26,554 bases of DNA from CAZCQP01 sp964500895 (GCA_964500895.1 CAZCQP010000039.1:1-26554), one strand, 5' to 3'. Shown: positions 8,196 through 15,799, numbered from the stretch's first letter. Notes: generated by a model from the sequence alone, not told the origin. A program made the numbers and translations.

Positions 8196-8980
8196 GCGCT
8201 GCCGCCTTTCTTGGCCATGATGACAATGCCGCCAAACAAATTTTGCTGTTTAATTAAAATTTGGTCTGTCTTTACCAGCTCTAAGAGCGCCAAAAAGGTG
8301 ACCACCATCTCCCCTTTGGTGGCATCCCGGTCAAACAAGTCTGCAAAGGCCAGTTCTTTTTTGCCCGCCTGCCCTTTCGGGGCCAACAACCGTTTTAAAA
8401 TAGCGGTCATTTTGTCTTCCACGGTGAAATTGTCTTTTGCAATCACCCCGAACCCAGCCCGCACCACATCGGTGCGCAGTGCTCGGCGCTTGAGGGTGTC
8501 GTCAAAAGCCGCAAAAAGAAGGTTCAAGCTTACCCCTTGCAGCATGTCTGCCGCTGTGGGCACTGCTTTGCCAAAACGCTTTAACGTATCGGTATCCGGG
8601 GGGCGGGTTAAAAGCCGTAAGCCATGAGAAACTTGCCCTTCTGCAAAAAAAGGCACCACGCTTTTAAACCGCTTGTATTCCAGCAACCGCCTGGCCAGTT
8701 CTTCCCGGGGGTCTTCGGCTTCTTCCTGCCCATCTTTGGCTTTAGGCCGGGGCAGCAGCATGGCAGACTTTATTTCCAGCAAGGTGGCCGCCATCACCAA
8801 AAAATCCCCCATTTCCTCCATGTTGTTGTAGGCCGAGGCCGCATGGAGGGTGTCCATATACTGCTGGGTGAGCTGGGCAATGGGAATGTCTGTAATGTCA
8901 ATTTCATTTTTTTCAATCAGGTGGAGCAGCAAGTCTAGAGGCCCTTGGTAGGCCTCCAGACGCACTTCAATGGCAGCCAT
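8192..8980 (-). CDS. scpA: Segregation and condensation protein A (ScpA kleisin)
   Basis: Kleisin that bridges the SMC head and neck and binds an ScpB dimer. The 262 residues begin with the typical YQGPLDLLLHLIEKNEIDI segment, the N-terminal helical domain that contacts the SMC neck. A middle region has the ScpB-binding helix, and a C-terminal winged helix (about 185-255) contains the FLALLELVK signature. The ATG at 8980 follows AAAGGAATGG. It lies 15 bp after the M50-like gene and overlaps scpB by four bases. Confidence 0.96.
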   Translation of the reverse strand: MAAIEVRLEAYQGPLDLLLHLIEKNEIDITDIPIAQLTQQYMDTLHAASAYNNMEEMGDFLVMAATLLEIKSAMLLPRPKAKDGQEEAEDPREELARRLLEYKRFKSVVPFFAEGQVSHGLRLLTRPPDTDTLKRFGKAVPTAADMLQGVSLNLLFAAFDDTLKRRALRTDVVRAGFGVIAKDNFTVEDKMTAILKRLLAPKGQAGKKELAFADLFDRDATKGEMVVTFLALLELVKTDQILIKQQNLFGGIVIMAKKGGSA

Positions 8981-8995
8981 GCAACCATTCCTTTT

Positions 8996-9619
8996 TTAGT
9001 AAGCAAACCCCAAAATTAAATTGCAAATAGGGTCCAGCACCCGCTGTAAAATATTTAGAATCAGCAGCATCACTAGAATCATTTGGAAAATCTTTTCGTT
9101 GTTGGAAAATTTCACCCGGGCATTTGGGGAGAGGTACAGCCCCAGCACCTTGGCCCCCACCATAGGGTATACAGGAATAAGGCTAAACACGGCCATGGAC
9201 ACGTTGTAGCGCGCGGCCAGCAATAACAACAGGTACCCCCACCATGCCAGGCTTCCGGTAGCAGATGCCGTGAGGATGGCACCATGCAGAACCCGGGCAC
9301 CAATGCCAAGCAGCACCCCCAGCAGCAGGTTCACCACCACCGGGGTTAAGCAGGTGAGCAAAATGCTGTTCCTGCGCTTTTCGTTGTCAAACTGCATGGG
9401 GTTCACGTACACCGGCTGGCACCAACCGTAGCCAAAAAAGAGCATAAGCAAAAAACCAATAATTTCAATTTGCTTAAACGGGTTCAGCGTTAGCCTGCCT
9501 TGCATTTTTGGGGTGTTGTCCCCCAGCTTCACAGCCACCAGCGCCGTGGTAAAGGCATGGACGGTCATGGCCAATACAATGGCCACAATTTTAACAGGAT
9601 ATGTGGTTAAATCGTACAC
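8996..9619 (-). CDS. M50/site-2-protease-like membrane protein without the HExxH zinc motif
   Basis: A 207-residue membrane protein whose framework clearly belongs to the short M50 (S2P-like) peptidases that often precede scpAB: KLGD, QGRLTLNPF (39-48), NLLLG and SLIPVYPM. The zinc motif HExxH is replaced by H21-A-F-T-T, and the second motif, normally LIPxPPLDG, reads LIPVYPMVG with Val154 where the Asp ligand belongs. Both catalytic sites are therefore lost while the fold, length and reading frame are intact. This suggests a pseudoprotease, for example a substrate-holding or membrane-tethering partner. The start is GTG at 9619 behind GGAGG. It lies 21 bp after the RACE gene and 15 bp before scpA. 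Confidence 0.88.
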   Translation of the reverse strand: MYDLTTYPVKIVAIVLAMTVHAFTTALVAVKLGDNTPKMQGRLTLNPFKQIEIIGFLLMLFFGYGWCQPVYVNPMQFDNEKRRNSILLTCLTPVVVNLLLGVLLGIGARVLHGAILTASATGSLAWWGYLLLLLAARYNVSMAVFSLIPVYPMVGAKVLGLYLSPNARVKFSNNEKIFQMILVMLLILNILQRVLDPICNLILGFAY

Positions 9620-9640
9620 AGTAAGCCTCCGGTTATACGC

Positions 9641-11431
9641 TTATTCAAAATACATGTATTTCATAAAGTATTCGTTAAATTTAGGGTCGGTAGACAAGCT
9701 GACCTCATGGGCTTTTTGGCAAATGTCTTTCATGTCTGCCAATACGGCTTCATTCAGCAACCCAAACACACAGCCGCCTAAAGCACTGTTGCCCACAGAC
9801 ACAATTTTGCCTTGCAATTCCTGTGGAATAAGCCCAATGGTGACGGCGCTGTGAATGTCCATGCGGTAGCCGAAACCACCGGCTAAATACAGGCTGTCAA
9901 CCTGGTCGTAGGTGACGCCGCCTTTTTCCAGCAACACTTCCAGCCCTGCACGAATGGCCGCCTTGGCCAATTGCAGTTCTCGGATGTCCTTTTGGGTGAA
10001 GGCAATGCCTTCCGCCAAGGGGAAGCCTTTTTTGTGGTCTTCGTTTTCAAAAATGCCGGTTTCGTCTACGATGCCTTCTTTAATGAGGCACGCCACCAAG
10101 TCCATCACCCCACTGCCGCACAAACCGGCCGGGGCTTGGCCGCCGATGGTTTCAAACACAAACTGGCCATCTTCCATGCGCACCTTGGAAATAGCCCCGG
10201 GCACACTGCCTGTGCCGCAGGAAATGTTGCCTCCTTCAAAAGCCGGGCCTGCTGCTGTGGAGGTGCAGAGCACATCGCCCCCAAAAGCGCTGTCGAACAA
10301 GGCCATTTCCCCGTTGGTTCCAATGTCTATCAGCACACATTTGCCGGGCTTGGCCATTTGCCGCACAAAGCTAATGCCTGCCGTAATGTCCGCCCCTACA
10401 AAAGCAGACATAGAAGGCAGCAACGTCACCCGGCAACCGGACCCCACCAGCCCTTTACCCGCCGGGAAAATTTCATCAAAAGAATAGGAAAGCATACTGG
10501 TTAAAGTAGACTTGAAAGGATACAGCCCCAAAGAATTGCAGGGAATGCCCATAAGCAAATGGAGCATGGTGGTGTTGCCGGCAATCATCACCCGCACCAC
10601 TTCGTCCCCTTCCACACCGGCTTTGCTGCATAATACCCCAATGCCTTGCACCAAGTCTTTGCGCACATTGTTTTGCAACCGGGCCAGCTTTCCTTCCCGG
10701 GCGCTGACAATACGGGAAATAACGTCTGCCCCAAACTCCCGCTGGTGGTTAATAAGGGAATGAGTGGCCAGCCGTTTGCCGGTGAGCAGTTCCATAAGCT
10801 CTAGCCCAATGGTGGTGGTGCCAATGTCTATGGCCACACCCAGTGGGTTTGCTTTGTCTTTTTCATAAAAAGCCAGCACATGGCCTGCTTTGTCTGTCAG
10901 CACATCCATGCCGTTTTCATAAGCTTCCGGCACATCGTCCCCCTGGTTTAAACATTGGGACATTTGCTGTAACAGGGTCATGGGTGCATAGGTGGCCCCA
11001 CATTCTTTTTCCATGGCATCGGTTAAGCTTACCGTTACCGCCTGTTGGGGCAGATGGGTCACCTTTAAGCCGCTGTCTATAGGAAAGCGTTCTTCAAAGC
11101 CTTCATCCAGCACATAGCTGGTTAAAATTTCAAAGGCATGTTCACGGGTGTTGGGCACAATGATATGGGCATCCTCCGTTACAACGGCCTTGCAGGCCAG
11201 CCGAAAACCTTGGCCCAGCGCTTCTTTGCCAAAAAAGCTTTCGTCTTCCTCTGTAGGCGGAAACGGCCCGGATACCACCTGTACCTTACATTTGCCGCAG
11301 GTGCCCCGGCCGCTGCACAAGGCTGGCAGATAGATGTTGTTTTCTTGCAGGGCGTTAAGCAGGTTGCTATTTTCCGGCACTTGCAAAAGATGGGTTTTAC
11401 CCATGTTGTTAACGGTTAAATTGACGCTCAC
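9641..11431 (-). CDS. Corrinoid activation protein: 2Fe-2S ferredoxin + ASKHA domain (RACE, DUF4445)
   Basis: ATP-dependent activator that re-reduces the inactive Co(II) cobalamin of a methyltransferase corrinoid protein. The 596 residues start with a plant-type 2Fe-2S domain (cysteines C39, C45, C48, C80). A linker region follows, then an actin-like ATPase with DIGTTTIG (about 200), IDIGTNGE (about 363) and LAGGFGYR near residue 540. This domain order matches AcsV/RACE-type activators rather than the 4Fe-4S RamA of methanogens. The start is GTG at 11431 with GGGGGG about 8 nt upstream. It is the first gene of the unit containing scpAB. The likely client is the corrinoid protein at 14614. 2-hydroxyacyl-CoA dehydratase activators share the ASKHA fold but lack this ferredoxin domain. 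Confidence 0.92.
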   Translation of the reverse strand: MSVNLTVNNMGKTHLLQVPENSNLLNALQENNIYLPALCSGRGTCGKCKVQVVSGPFPPTEEDESFFGKEALGQGFRLACKAVVTEDAHIIVPNTREHAFEILTSYVLDEGFEERFPIDSGLKVTHLPQQAVTVSLTDAMEKECGATYAPMTLLQQMSQCLNQGDDVPEAYENGMDVLTDKAGHVLAFYEKDKANPLGVAIDIGTTTIGLELMELLTGKRLATHSLINHQREFGADVISRIVSAREGKLARLQNNVRKDLVQGIGVLCSKAGVEGDEVVRVMIAGNTTMLHLLMGIPCNSLGLYPFKSTLTSMLSYSFDEIFPAGKGLVGSGCRVTLLPSMSAFVGADITAGISFVRQMAKPGKCVLIDIGTNGEMALFDSAFGGDVLCTSTAAGPAFEGGNISCGTGSVPGAISKVRMEDGQFVFETIGGQAPAGLCGSGVMDLVACLIKEGIVDETGIFENEDHKKGFPLAEGIAFTQKDIRELQLAKAAIRAGLEVLLEKGGVTYDQVDSLYLAGGFGYRMDIHSAVTIGLIPQELQGKIVSVGNSALGGCVFGLLNEAVLADMKDICQKAHEVSLSTDPKFNEYFMKYMYFE

Positions 11432-11474
11432 AATATTTGCCCCCCAAAATTAGATTCATCGTGCTATGTTTCCC

Positions 11475-11503
11475 AGTATATCAAAAATAAAAGCACGTTT
11501 CAA
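11475..11503 (-). promoter_or_regulatory. Promoter of the RACE-M50-scpAB unit
   Basis: On the minus strand TTGAAA (11503-11498), a 17-bp spacer and TATACT (11480-11475) each match the sigma-A consensus in five of six positions. The expected start is near 11468, leaving a leader of about 37 nt before the GTG at 11431. Confidence 0.75.
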
Positions 11504-11612
11504 TCAATTAAATTTCTTATGGAATAGTTCTAAATTTTGCAAGAATATATCACAAATTTGAGTGTATACTATGTTATACAGTGCAATTGTTTTTTAATAA
11601 CCTTTTTTATTG

Positions 11613-11746
11613 TATAATCTACAAGTATTTTTGCAAATAATGGCTGCATTGCATGGTTTTCGCGCCATGCCCCGCAGTTGGTGTGCGCCACACAAATACA
11701 AACGCAGTTGCAATTTTTTGCGGCTGCTTAGAAAGGTGTGAGCAAA
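11613..11746 (+). promoter_or_regulatory. Promoter -10 and structured leader of the XRE regulator gene
   Basis: The intergenic stretch 11432-11746 holds the divergent RACE promoter and, for the plus strand, a perfect TATAAT (11613-11618) without a clear -35 at 17 bp. The implied leader of about 120 nt contains hairpins GCATGG/CCATGC (11651-11670) and GTGTG-CGC-CACAC (11681-11693). It also has a direct repeat CGCAGTTG at 11673-11680 and 11703-11710, 30 bp apart. The repeat could be an operator for autoregulation. No known riboswitch consensus was recognised. Confidence 0.45.
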
Positions 11747-12211
11747 ATGCGTAACAGTTTGGGACAATTATTAAAAGCCTTTCGGATGGAACAAAACATG
11801 AGCCTCCGGGAGTTCAGCCTTTTTCTTGGCATTAGCCACGGTTATCTGGACAGACTGGAAAAAGGCGTGGACCAGCGTACTGGCAAGGAAATTTCCCCTA
11901 CCATAGACCTGCTGGTTCAGTTTGCAGACCGAATGCAGATGCCTAAGCGCATCTTTTTTGAAAAATGCGGCTATATTGAGTCTTCCCTATTAACATTGAA
12001 TGAAGCACACAGCACAGAAGCCGTAGACATTCTGGAAGCAATTGAAACATTAATCATTTCCTTGTGTACCGCCCAGTCGGTGGCATGTGGCCCCCATACC
12101 CTTTCGCCGGAAGCTGTGGGCACGGTGTCTACGGCTTTAACCACACTGGCCAAGCAGCTAAGGGAAACATACCCACCGGATGATTATTCCGAAGAAGGCC
12201 CCACGCCATAG
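11747..12211 (+). CDS. XRE-family helix-turn-helix transcriptional regulator
   Basis: A cytoplasmic DNA-binding protein of 154 residues. Residues about 4-65 form the Cro/C1-type helix-turn-helix (LGQLLKAFRMEQNMSLREFS, then GISHGYLDRLEKG). The remainder is helical with an acidic C-terminal tail (YPPDDYSEE). The ATG at 11747 is chosen because GAAAGGTG lies about 8 nt upstream; an in-frame GTG at 11738 overlaps that site. The gene is divergent from the RACE operon and convergent with the DUF1638 gene, so it may control one or both. The ligand, if any, is not visible from the sequence. Confidence 0.88.
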   Translation: MRNSLGQLLKAFRMEQNMSLREFSLFLGISHGYLDRLEKGVDQRTGKEISPTIDLLVQFADRMQMPKRIFFEKCGYIESSLLTLNEAHSTEAVDILEAIETLIISLCTAQSVACGPHTLSPEAVGTVSTALTTLAKQLRETYPPDDYSEEGPTP

Positions 12212-12245
12212 CTAGGGCCCCAGAAACAACCATCTTGGCACCAAA

Positions 12246-12280
12246 AGCAAGGGTTTGGCATTTTTCACCAAATCCTTGCT
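12246..12280. terminator. Bidirectional terminator between XRE and DUF1638 genes
   Basis: Stem AGCAAGGGTTTGG (12246-12258) pairs with CCAAATCCTTGCT (12268-12280) with one G-U pair. The minus-strand exit runs into TTTTGG, the plus-strand exit into CTTCATT. It lies between two convergent genes. Confidence 0.55.
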
Positions 12281-12346
12281 CTTCATTAAGTGCCGGGCAG
12301 TTTGAAACGTACATAAAACGATTAACAATGCCGATTGCAGGCGCTT

Positions 12347-13099
12347 CTATGCCTCGGCAGTTAAAATGGTATCGTCAAAGGAATGAGCCACCGTTTGCCC
12401 CGGTTCAAGCACTAAGAAGTCTTCCGGGTTCCAATTGCCGTTCAAGAAGTTCTCCATTAAACCCGTTTCTCCTTGTAGCACATCAAAATTCCAGTTCAAG
12501 TATTCCGCACATTCCTTTGTAAAAGCCATATGGTTGGCATTGTTCAGCCCCGGCCAGTCTACAAAAGCACACATGTTGTATTCTTTCAGCCAGTTTTGTT
12601 CCATATCCATTAAGTACTGGGCGTTTTCTTCCCCATATTTTTCTGTGTACTGCTGCAAATAGTACGCCACTTTATCTTTACCAGGCATCCGGCAATTTTC
12701 AATCCAGCCGGCAGTATACCAATACACGCCCCCGTGGTGGCTTCTAAAGTAGTCTTTATACCATTCCTTAGAGCCTAAAAACAAGGTGATGCAGTCGTGG
12801 GCCCGGGGAATTACCAGCTTATACTTTTTGCTGGAAAGGCCACAAATGGCGTTGCTGCACAAACCATAACCCAGCAGTATGGCGTCTAGGTCCATCCCCT
12901 CTGCGGCTTCGTAGCTATACAAATCACTCCCTTCATCAATGCGGTCTATTTCATCCTGCAAGGCTTGGCGAAGCAAATCCGGCGTGTCGTGCAACCCCTG
13001 GCGCAGGTATGTCACATCAATGAAATTATCGCAAGTTGCGGAAAGTAACGAAATTTCCCGATATAACACCTTGCATGCCAGCACTTTTAATCGAAGCAT
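12347..13099 (-). CDS. DUF1638 domain protein
   Basis: A cytoplasmic protein of 250 residues from the ATG at 13099, which has AAGGGGG upstream; the frame extends ten codons further without a better site. The features recognised as DUF1638 are an N-terminal LRLKVLACKVLYREI, a central DAILLGYGLCSNAICGL with two cysteines, and IPRAHDCITLFLGSKEWY with His and Cys. The Cys/His residues could bind metal or a cofactor. From general knowledge, DUF1638 genes recur beside corrinoid-dependent methyltransferase genes; the biochemical role is not established. Here the neighbours (RACE, corrinoid protein, PocR-AraC) fit that association. It is divergent from the AraC gene. Confidence 0.82.
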   Translation of the reverse strand: MLRLKVLACKVLYREISLLSATCDNFIDVTYLRQGLHDTPDLLRQALQDEIDRIDEGSDLYSYEAAEGMDLDAILLGYGLCSNAICGLSSKKYKLVIPRAHDCITLFLGSKEWYKDYFRSHHGGVYWYTAGWIENCRMPGKDKVAYYLQQYTEKYGEENAQYLMDMEQNWLKEYNMCAFVDWPGLNNANHMAFTKECAEYLNWNFDVLQGETGLMENFLNGNWNPEDFLVLEPGQTVAHSFDDTILTAEA

Positions 13100-13138
13100 G
13101 GCAAAACCCCCTTTTGTTTTTCGTAACATTTTACAAGT

Positions 13139-13147
13139 ATTATAGCA
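13139..13147 (-). promoter_or_regulatory. Extended -10 promoter of the DUF1638 gene
   Basis: On the minus strand the nonamer TGCTATAAT (13147-13139) is an extended -10 identical to that of prmA. The -35 region at 17 bp (ATGAAA) is poor, so an activator such as the adjacent PocR-AraC protein may be needed. The predicted leader is about 33 nt. Confidence 0.5.
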
Positions 13148-13189
13148 TTATTCTATAAAATTTTCATTGCACTAAATTATCATCATAAC

Positions 13190-13219
13190 ATTGTTTTAAA
13201 ATTCATAATATATTACAAT
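13190..13219 (+). promoter_or_regulatory. Candidate promoter of the PocR-AraC gene
   Basis: TTGTTT (13190-13195), an 18-bp spacer and TACAAT (13214-13219) lie in the AT-rich divergent intergenic region. The -35 match is weak. The expected leader to the ATG at 13267 is about 40 nt. Confidence 0.35.
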
Positions 13220-13266
13220 AAGAAAAAGCGTTTATATGTTAGTCTCTATGCATAGGTGATGTTGTT

Positions 13267-14529
13267 ATGGGCTTGTTTTTTGATAAGGACAGACAGACGG
13301 AATTTTGTGAATATTTTGCCATGACCACCAACGTGGGCCTTACCATTTTGGACAACGCTGGCAACTCTGTATACACCACCCAGAAAGCAACCCCTTGTTT
13401 CGACTTCTGCGCTTGTGTGAACGAGTGTGTGCCCATCAGCGAGAAATGCCGCATGTCTCATTTATATGGTTGTTACCAGGCTCAACGCTTTGGCGGCAGA
13501 TATATTTTCTTTTGTCATTTTGGCTTTGTGTACTTTGTTTCGCCAATTGGCATAGACAACCACCCGGATGCTTCTGTTATTGCCGGGCCGCTGCTTATGG
13601 TAGACCACGACGAATTTTTTCAGGAAGAAGTGTTGGCCAAGCATGCCTTGCCCACCAGCAAAATTCCTGTTTTAAGAGATTACCTAGACAAAATTCCTTA
13701 CATTGAACCCGAACGCATCCATGCATTGTCTGAAATGCTTTACGTTTGTGCCAGCTACATCAGCGAAAAAAAGGTAGACCCATTGGAACTGAAGCACGAA
13801 AAGCAAAAGCTTCAAGGGGTTATTTCAGACTATATCATGCACATAAAAAAAGACAAGGACACCAAAGACTATCCCCTGGACAAAGAAGAGGAACTGCTCT
13901 ACGCCATGTCTACCGGAGACGTAAAGGCAGCCAAGGCGCTGCTTAACGAGATGCTGGGTTACATTTTCTTTTATTCCGGCTTTAACTTTGAAATCATCCG
14001 CTCACGCATTTTAGAGCTTATTGTCCTTTTGTCCCGGGCGGCTGTGAAAGGCGGCGCCGATTCAGAGCTTATTTTCGGCCTGAACTTTGACTACTTAAAA
14101 CAAATAGACAGCTTCGACAACGTGGAAGACATGGCCTACTGGCTGTCTATGATTATGAACCGCTTTACCGAATATGTGTTTAATTTTGTAGGGGTTAAGC
14201 ATGTGGACGTGATTTACAAAGCCACAGACTACATTAAAACCCACTACATGAATAAAATCACCCTGGAGGAAGTGGCCAATTACGTGTATTTGTGCCCCAC
14301 ATACTTCAGCAAAGTGTTTAAAGACGAATTTGGACACAATTTTAATACATATTTAAACATTGTGCGGGTGGAAAACAGCAAGAAGCTTTTGCAAAACGAA
14401 AACATTAACATTGCAGATATTTCCAACCTAGTGGGCTATGAGGACCAAAGCTATTTCTCCAAGGTGTTTAAAAAAATCACCGGTATGACTCCCTTAAGGT
14501 TCCGGCAGTCCCGTGGCAAGTCTTCATAA
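13267..14529 (+). CDS. AraC-family regulator with N-terminal PocR sensory domain
   Basis: A 420-residue cytoplasmic transcription activator. The N-terminal PocR-type sensor (about 1-165) is rich in cysteine (C44, C48, C50, C54, C61, C69, C83) and contains FCHFGFVYFVSPI. PocR domains are thought to sense small organic ligands such as diols or methylated compounds. A linker and helical region (about 170-310) follow. The C-terminal double helix-turn-helix (about 315-415) has LEEVANYVYLCPTYFSKVFK and the standard ending SYFSKVFKKITGMTPLRFR. The ATG at 13267 follows AGGTGAT. It sits 84 bp before the corrinoid protein gene in the same direction, and such regulators commonly control corrinoid methyltransferase operons. 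Confidence 0.9.
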   Translation: MGLFFDKDRQTEFCEYFAMTTNVGLTILDNAGNSVYTTQKATPCFDFCACVNECVPISEKCRMSHLYGCYQAQRFGGRYIFFCHFGFVYFVSPIGIDNHPDASVIAGPLLMVDHDEFFQEEVLAKHALPTSKIPVLRDYLDKIPYIEPERIHALSEMLYVCASYISEKKVDPLELKHEKQKLQGVISDYIMHIKKDKDTKDYPLDKEEELLYAMSTGDVKAAKALLNEMLGYIFFYSGFNFEIIRSRILELIVLLSRAAVKGGADSELIFGLNFDYLKQIDSFDNVEDMAYWLSMIMNRFTEYVFNFVGVKHVDVIYKATDYIKTHYMNKITLEEVANYVYLCPTYFSKVFKDEFGHNFNTYLNIVRVENSKKLLQNENINIADISNLVGYEDQSYFSKVFKKITGMTPLRFRQSRGKSS

Positions 14530-14566
14530 CATGCAACAAATTGGTGGTTTCATGTTGGTAATACGG

Positions 14567-14584
14567 CAGTGCTATACCGCACTG
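14567..14584 (+). promoter_or_regulatory. Inverted repeat upstream of the corrinoid protein gene
   Basis: CAGTGC and GCACTG flank six bases (14567-14584) within the 84-bp gap. It could be an operator or an RNA hairpin. A TATAAT at 14588-14593 is too close to the GGGGAGG site at 14599 to serve as the -10 of this gene, so the true promoter is not placed. Confidence 0.3.
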
Positions 14585-14613
14585 TCTTATAATAAAATGG
14601 GGAGGTTTTATCT

Positions 14614-15249
14614 ATGAGTATCTTAACCGAAATGTCAGAAGCACTGCAAAAAGGCAAAGCCAAAGTTGTTAAAGAATTGGTTGAAAAGGCGCTGGCTGAA
14701 GGCACCTCTGCACAACAAATTCTTGACGAAGGCCTGCTCTCCGGCATGGACATCATTGGCGAAAAATTCAAAAACAATGAAGTTTATGTGCCTGAAGTGC
14801 TGATTGCCGCCAGAGCTATGAACGCCGGCACCGAAATCTTGAAGCCACACTTGGCTGAAAGCGGCCAAAAAGCCATTGGCAAAGCCGTTATCGGTACTGT
14901 AAAGGGCGACTTGCATGACATCGGCAAGAACTTGGTTAAAATGATGATCGAAGGCAAAGGCATTGAAGTAATCGACCTTGGCGTAGACGTTTCCGCTGAA
15001 CAATTCCTTGAAACAGCTAAAAATGAAGGTTGCCAACTGGTTTGCTGCTCTGCTCTGCTGACCACTACCATGGGCGAAATGAAGCGCGTGGTTGAACTGG
15101 CCACCAAAGAAGGCATCCGTGACCAACTGTGCATCATGGTTGGCGGCGCCCCTGTAACCGAAAGCTTCTGCCAGTCCATCGGCGCAGACGTGTTCACCAC
15201 CGATGCTGCCAGCGCTGCAGATGCTGCTAAAGCTCACCTGAACAAGTAA
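14614..15249 (+). CDS. Corrinoid (B12-binding) methyltransferase protein, MtbC/MttC type
   Basis: Carries a methyl group on cobalamin between a substrate methyltransferase and an acceptor methyltransferase. The 211 residues have the helical cap domain (about 1-85) and the Rossmann-like B12 domain with the His-on motif DLHDIG (H101 as the lower cobalt ligand), followed by SALLTTTM and VGGAPV for the nucleotide loop. The length matches single-subunit methylamine/methanol-type corrinoid proteins. The ATG at 14614 follows a strong GGGGAGG. Codon use is more biased than in neighbouring genes, as in highly expressed genes. No MttB/MtbB/MtaB substrate methyltransferase gene is in the window, so the substrate is unknown. 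RACE at 9641 is the probable reactivator. Confidence 0.93.
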   Translation: MSILTEMSEALQKGKAKVVKELVEKALAEGTSAQQILDEGLLSGMDIIGEKFKNNEVYVPEVLIAARAMNAGTEILKPHLAESGQKAIGKAVIGTVKGDLHDIGKNLVKMMIEGKGIEVIDLGVDVSAEQFLETAKNEGCQLVCCSALLTTTMGEMKRVVELATKEGIRDQLCIMVGGAPVTESFCQSIGADVFTTDAASAADAAKAHLNK

Positions 15250-15522
15250 TTATTCTGTCTATTCCTCGCCTTTGTTAAGAAGGCCAGGAAAATGACCCAT
15301 TATTACATTTGTAAAATCCGGCAGGCTTTTGTGCAATTTGACAAAAGCCTGTATTTTTTTTCTTTCCTAAAATTTCCTTTAAACACAGCAAACGCTTTGA
15401 TTTTTAAAGCAAAATCCATTGTCTTGCTCTATTGTTTTCGTGCCTTTTATACACCCCTCATTCACAATCTTCCAGCAAATTGCATCATAAATTTTATTTT
15501 CAAAATTATTTTTTTAAAACGA
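15250..15522. other. Gene-free AT-rich spacer between corrinoid gene and csp promoter
   Basis: No convincing coding frame is seen. The segment contains a small hairpin with arms GCCTT/AAGGC (about 15268-15286), the strong terminator described separately, and then about 160 bp of featureless AT-rich sequence up to the csp promoter. Confidence 0.6.
15322..15362 (+). terminator. Intrinsic terminator of the corrinoid protein gene
   Basis: A perfect 11-bp stem, CAGGCTTTTGT (15322-15332) with ACAAAAGCCTG (15341-15351), has an 8-nt loop and is followed by a run of T. Confidence 0.9.
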
Positions 15523-15551
15523 TTGACAGTATTCAAAAATTATGCTATTGT
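15523..15551 (+). promoter_or_regulatory. Promoter of the cold-shock gene
   Basis: A perfect TTGACA (15523-15528), 17-bp spacer and TATTGT (15546-15551) with the extended TGC in front. The predicted start is near 15558, giving a leader of about 40 nt that includes a T-rich run and the TAGGAGGA site. Confidence 0.75.
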
Positions 15552-15598
15552 AGTGCCTGTAGTAGTCCATTTTTTTTAAAGAATTAGGAGGATTTTCA

Positions 15599-15799
15599 AT
15601 GAAAAAAGGTAGTGTAAAATGGTTTAACGCAGAAAAAGGTTTCGGTTTCATTTCCGTTCCTGGCGAAGATGACGTGTTCGTGCATTTCTCTGCAATCAAC
15701 TGCGATGGCTTCAAAACCCTTGAAGAAGGCCAAGAAGTAGAATTCGACGTTGTTCAGGGTGCTAAAGGCCCCCAAGCCGCTAACGTGGGTCGCTGCTAA
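15599..15799 (+). CDS. csp: Cold-shock protein, CspA family
   Basis: A 66-residue single OB-fold RNA/DNA chaperone. It has the family landmarks GSVKWFNAEKGFGFI (RNP1, KGFGFI) and DVFVHFSAI (RNP2, VFVHF), and ends QAANV. The ATG follows TAGGAGGA. Both codon use and the promoter suggest high expression. It is monocistronic, with a promoter upstream and a hairpin terminator downstream. Confidence 0.97.
   Translation: MKKGSVKWFNAEKGFGFISVPGEDDVFVHFSAINCDGFKTLEEGQEVEFDVVQGAKGPQAANVGRC

Noticed and set aside
11432..11746. Cobalamin riboswitch near the corrinoid genes
   Set aside because: No B12-box-like GCCACTG or the expected multi-helix arrangement was found.
14588..14593. TATAAT as -10 of the corrinoid protein gene
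   Set aside because: The implied start at 14600 would fall inside the GGGGAGG ribosome binding site, and no -35 is present.
15292..15579. 95-codon plus-strand frame
   Set aside because: It spans the terminator at 15322-15362 and the csp promoter, and consists mainly of AT-rich random sequence.
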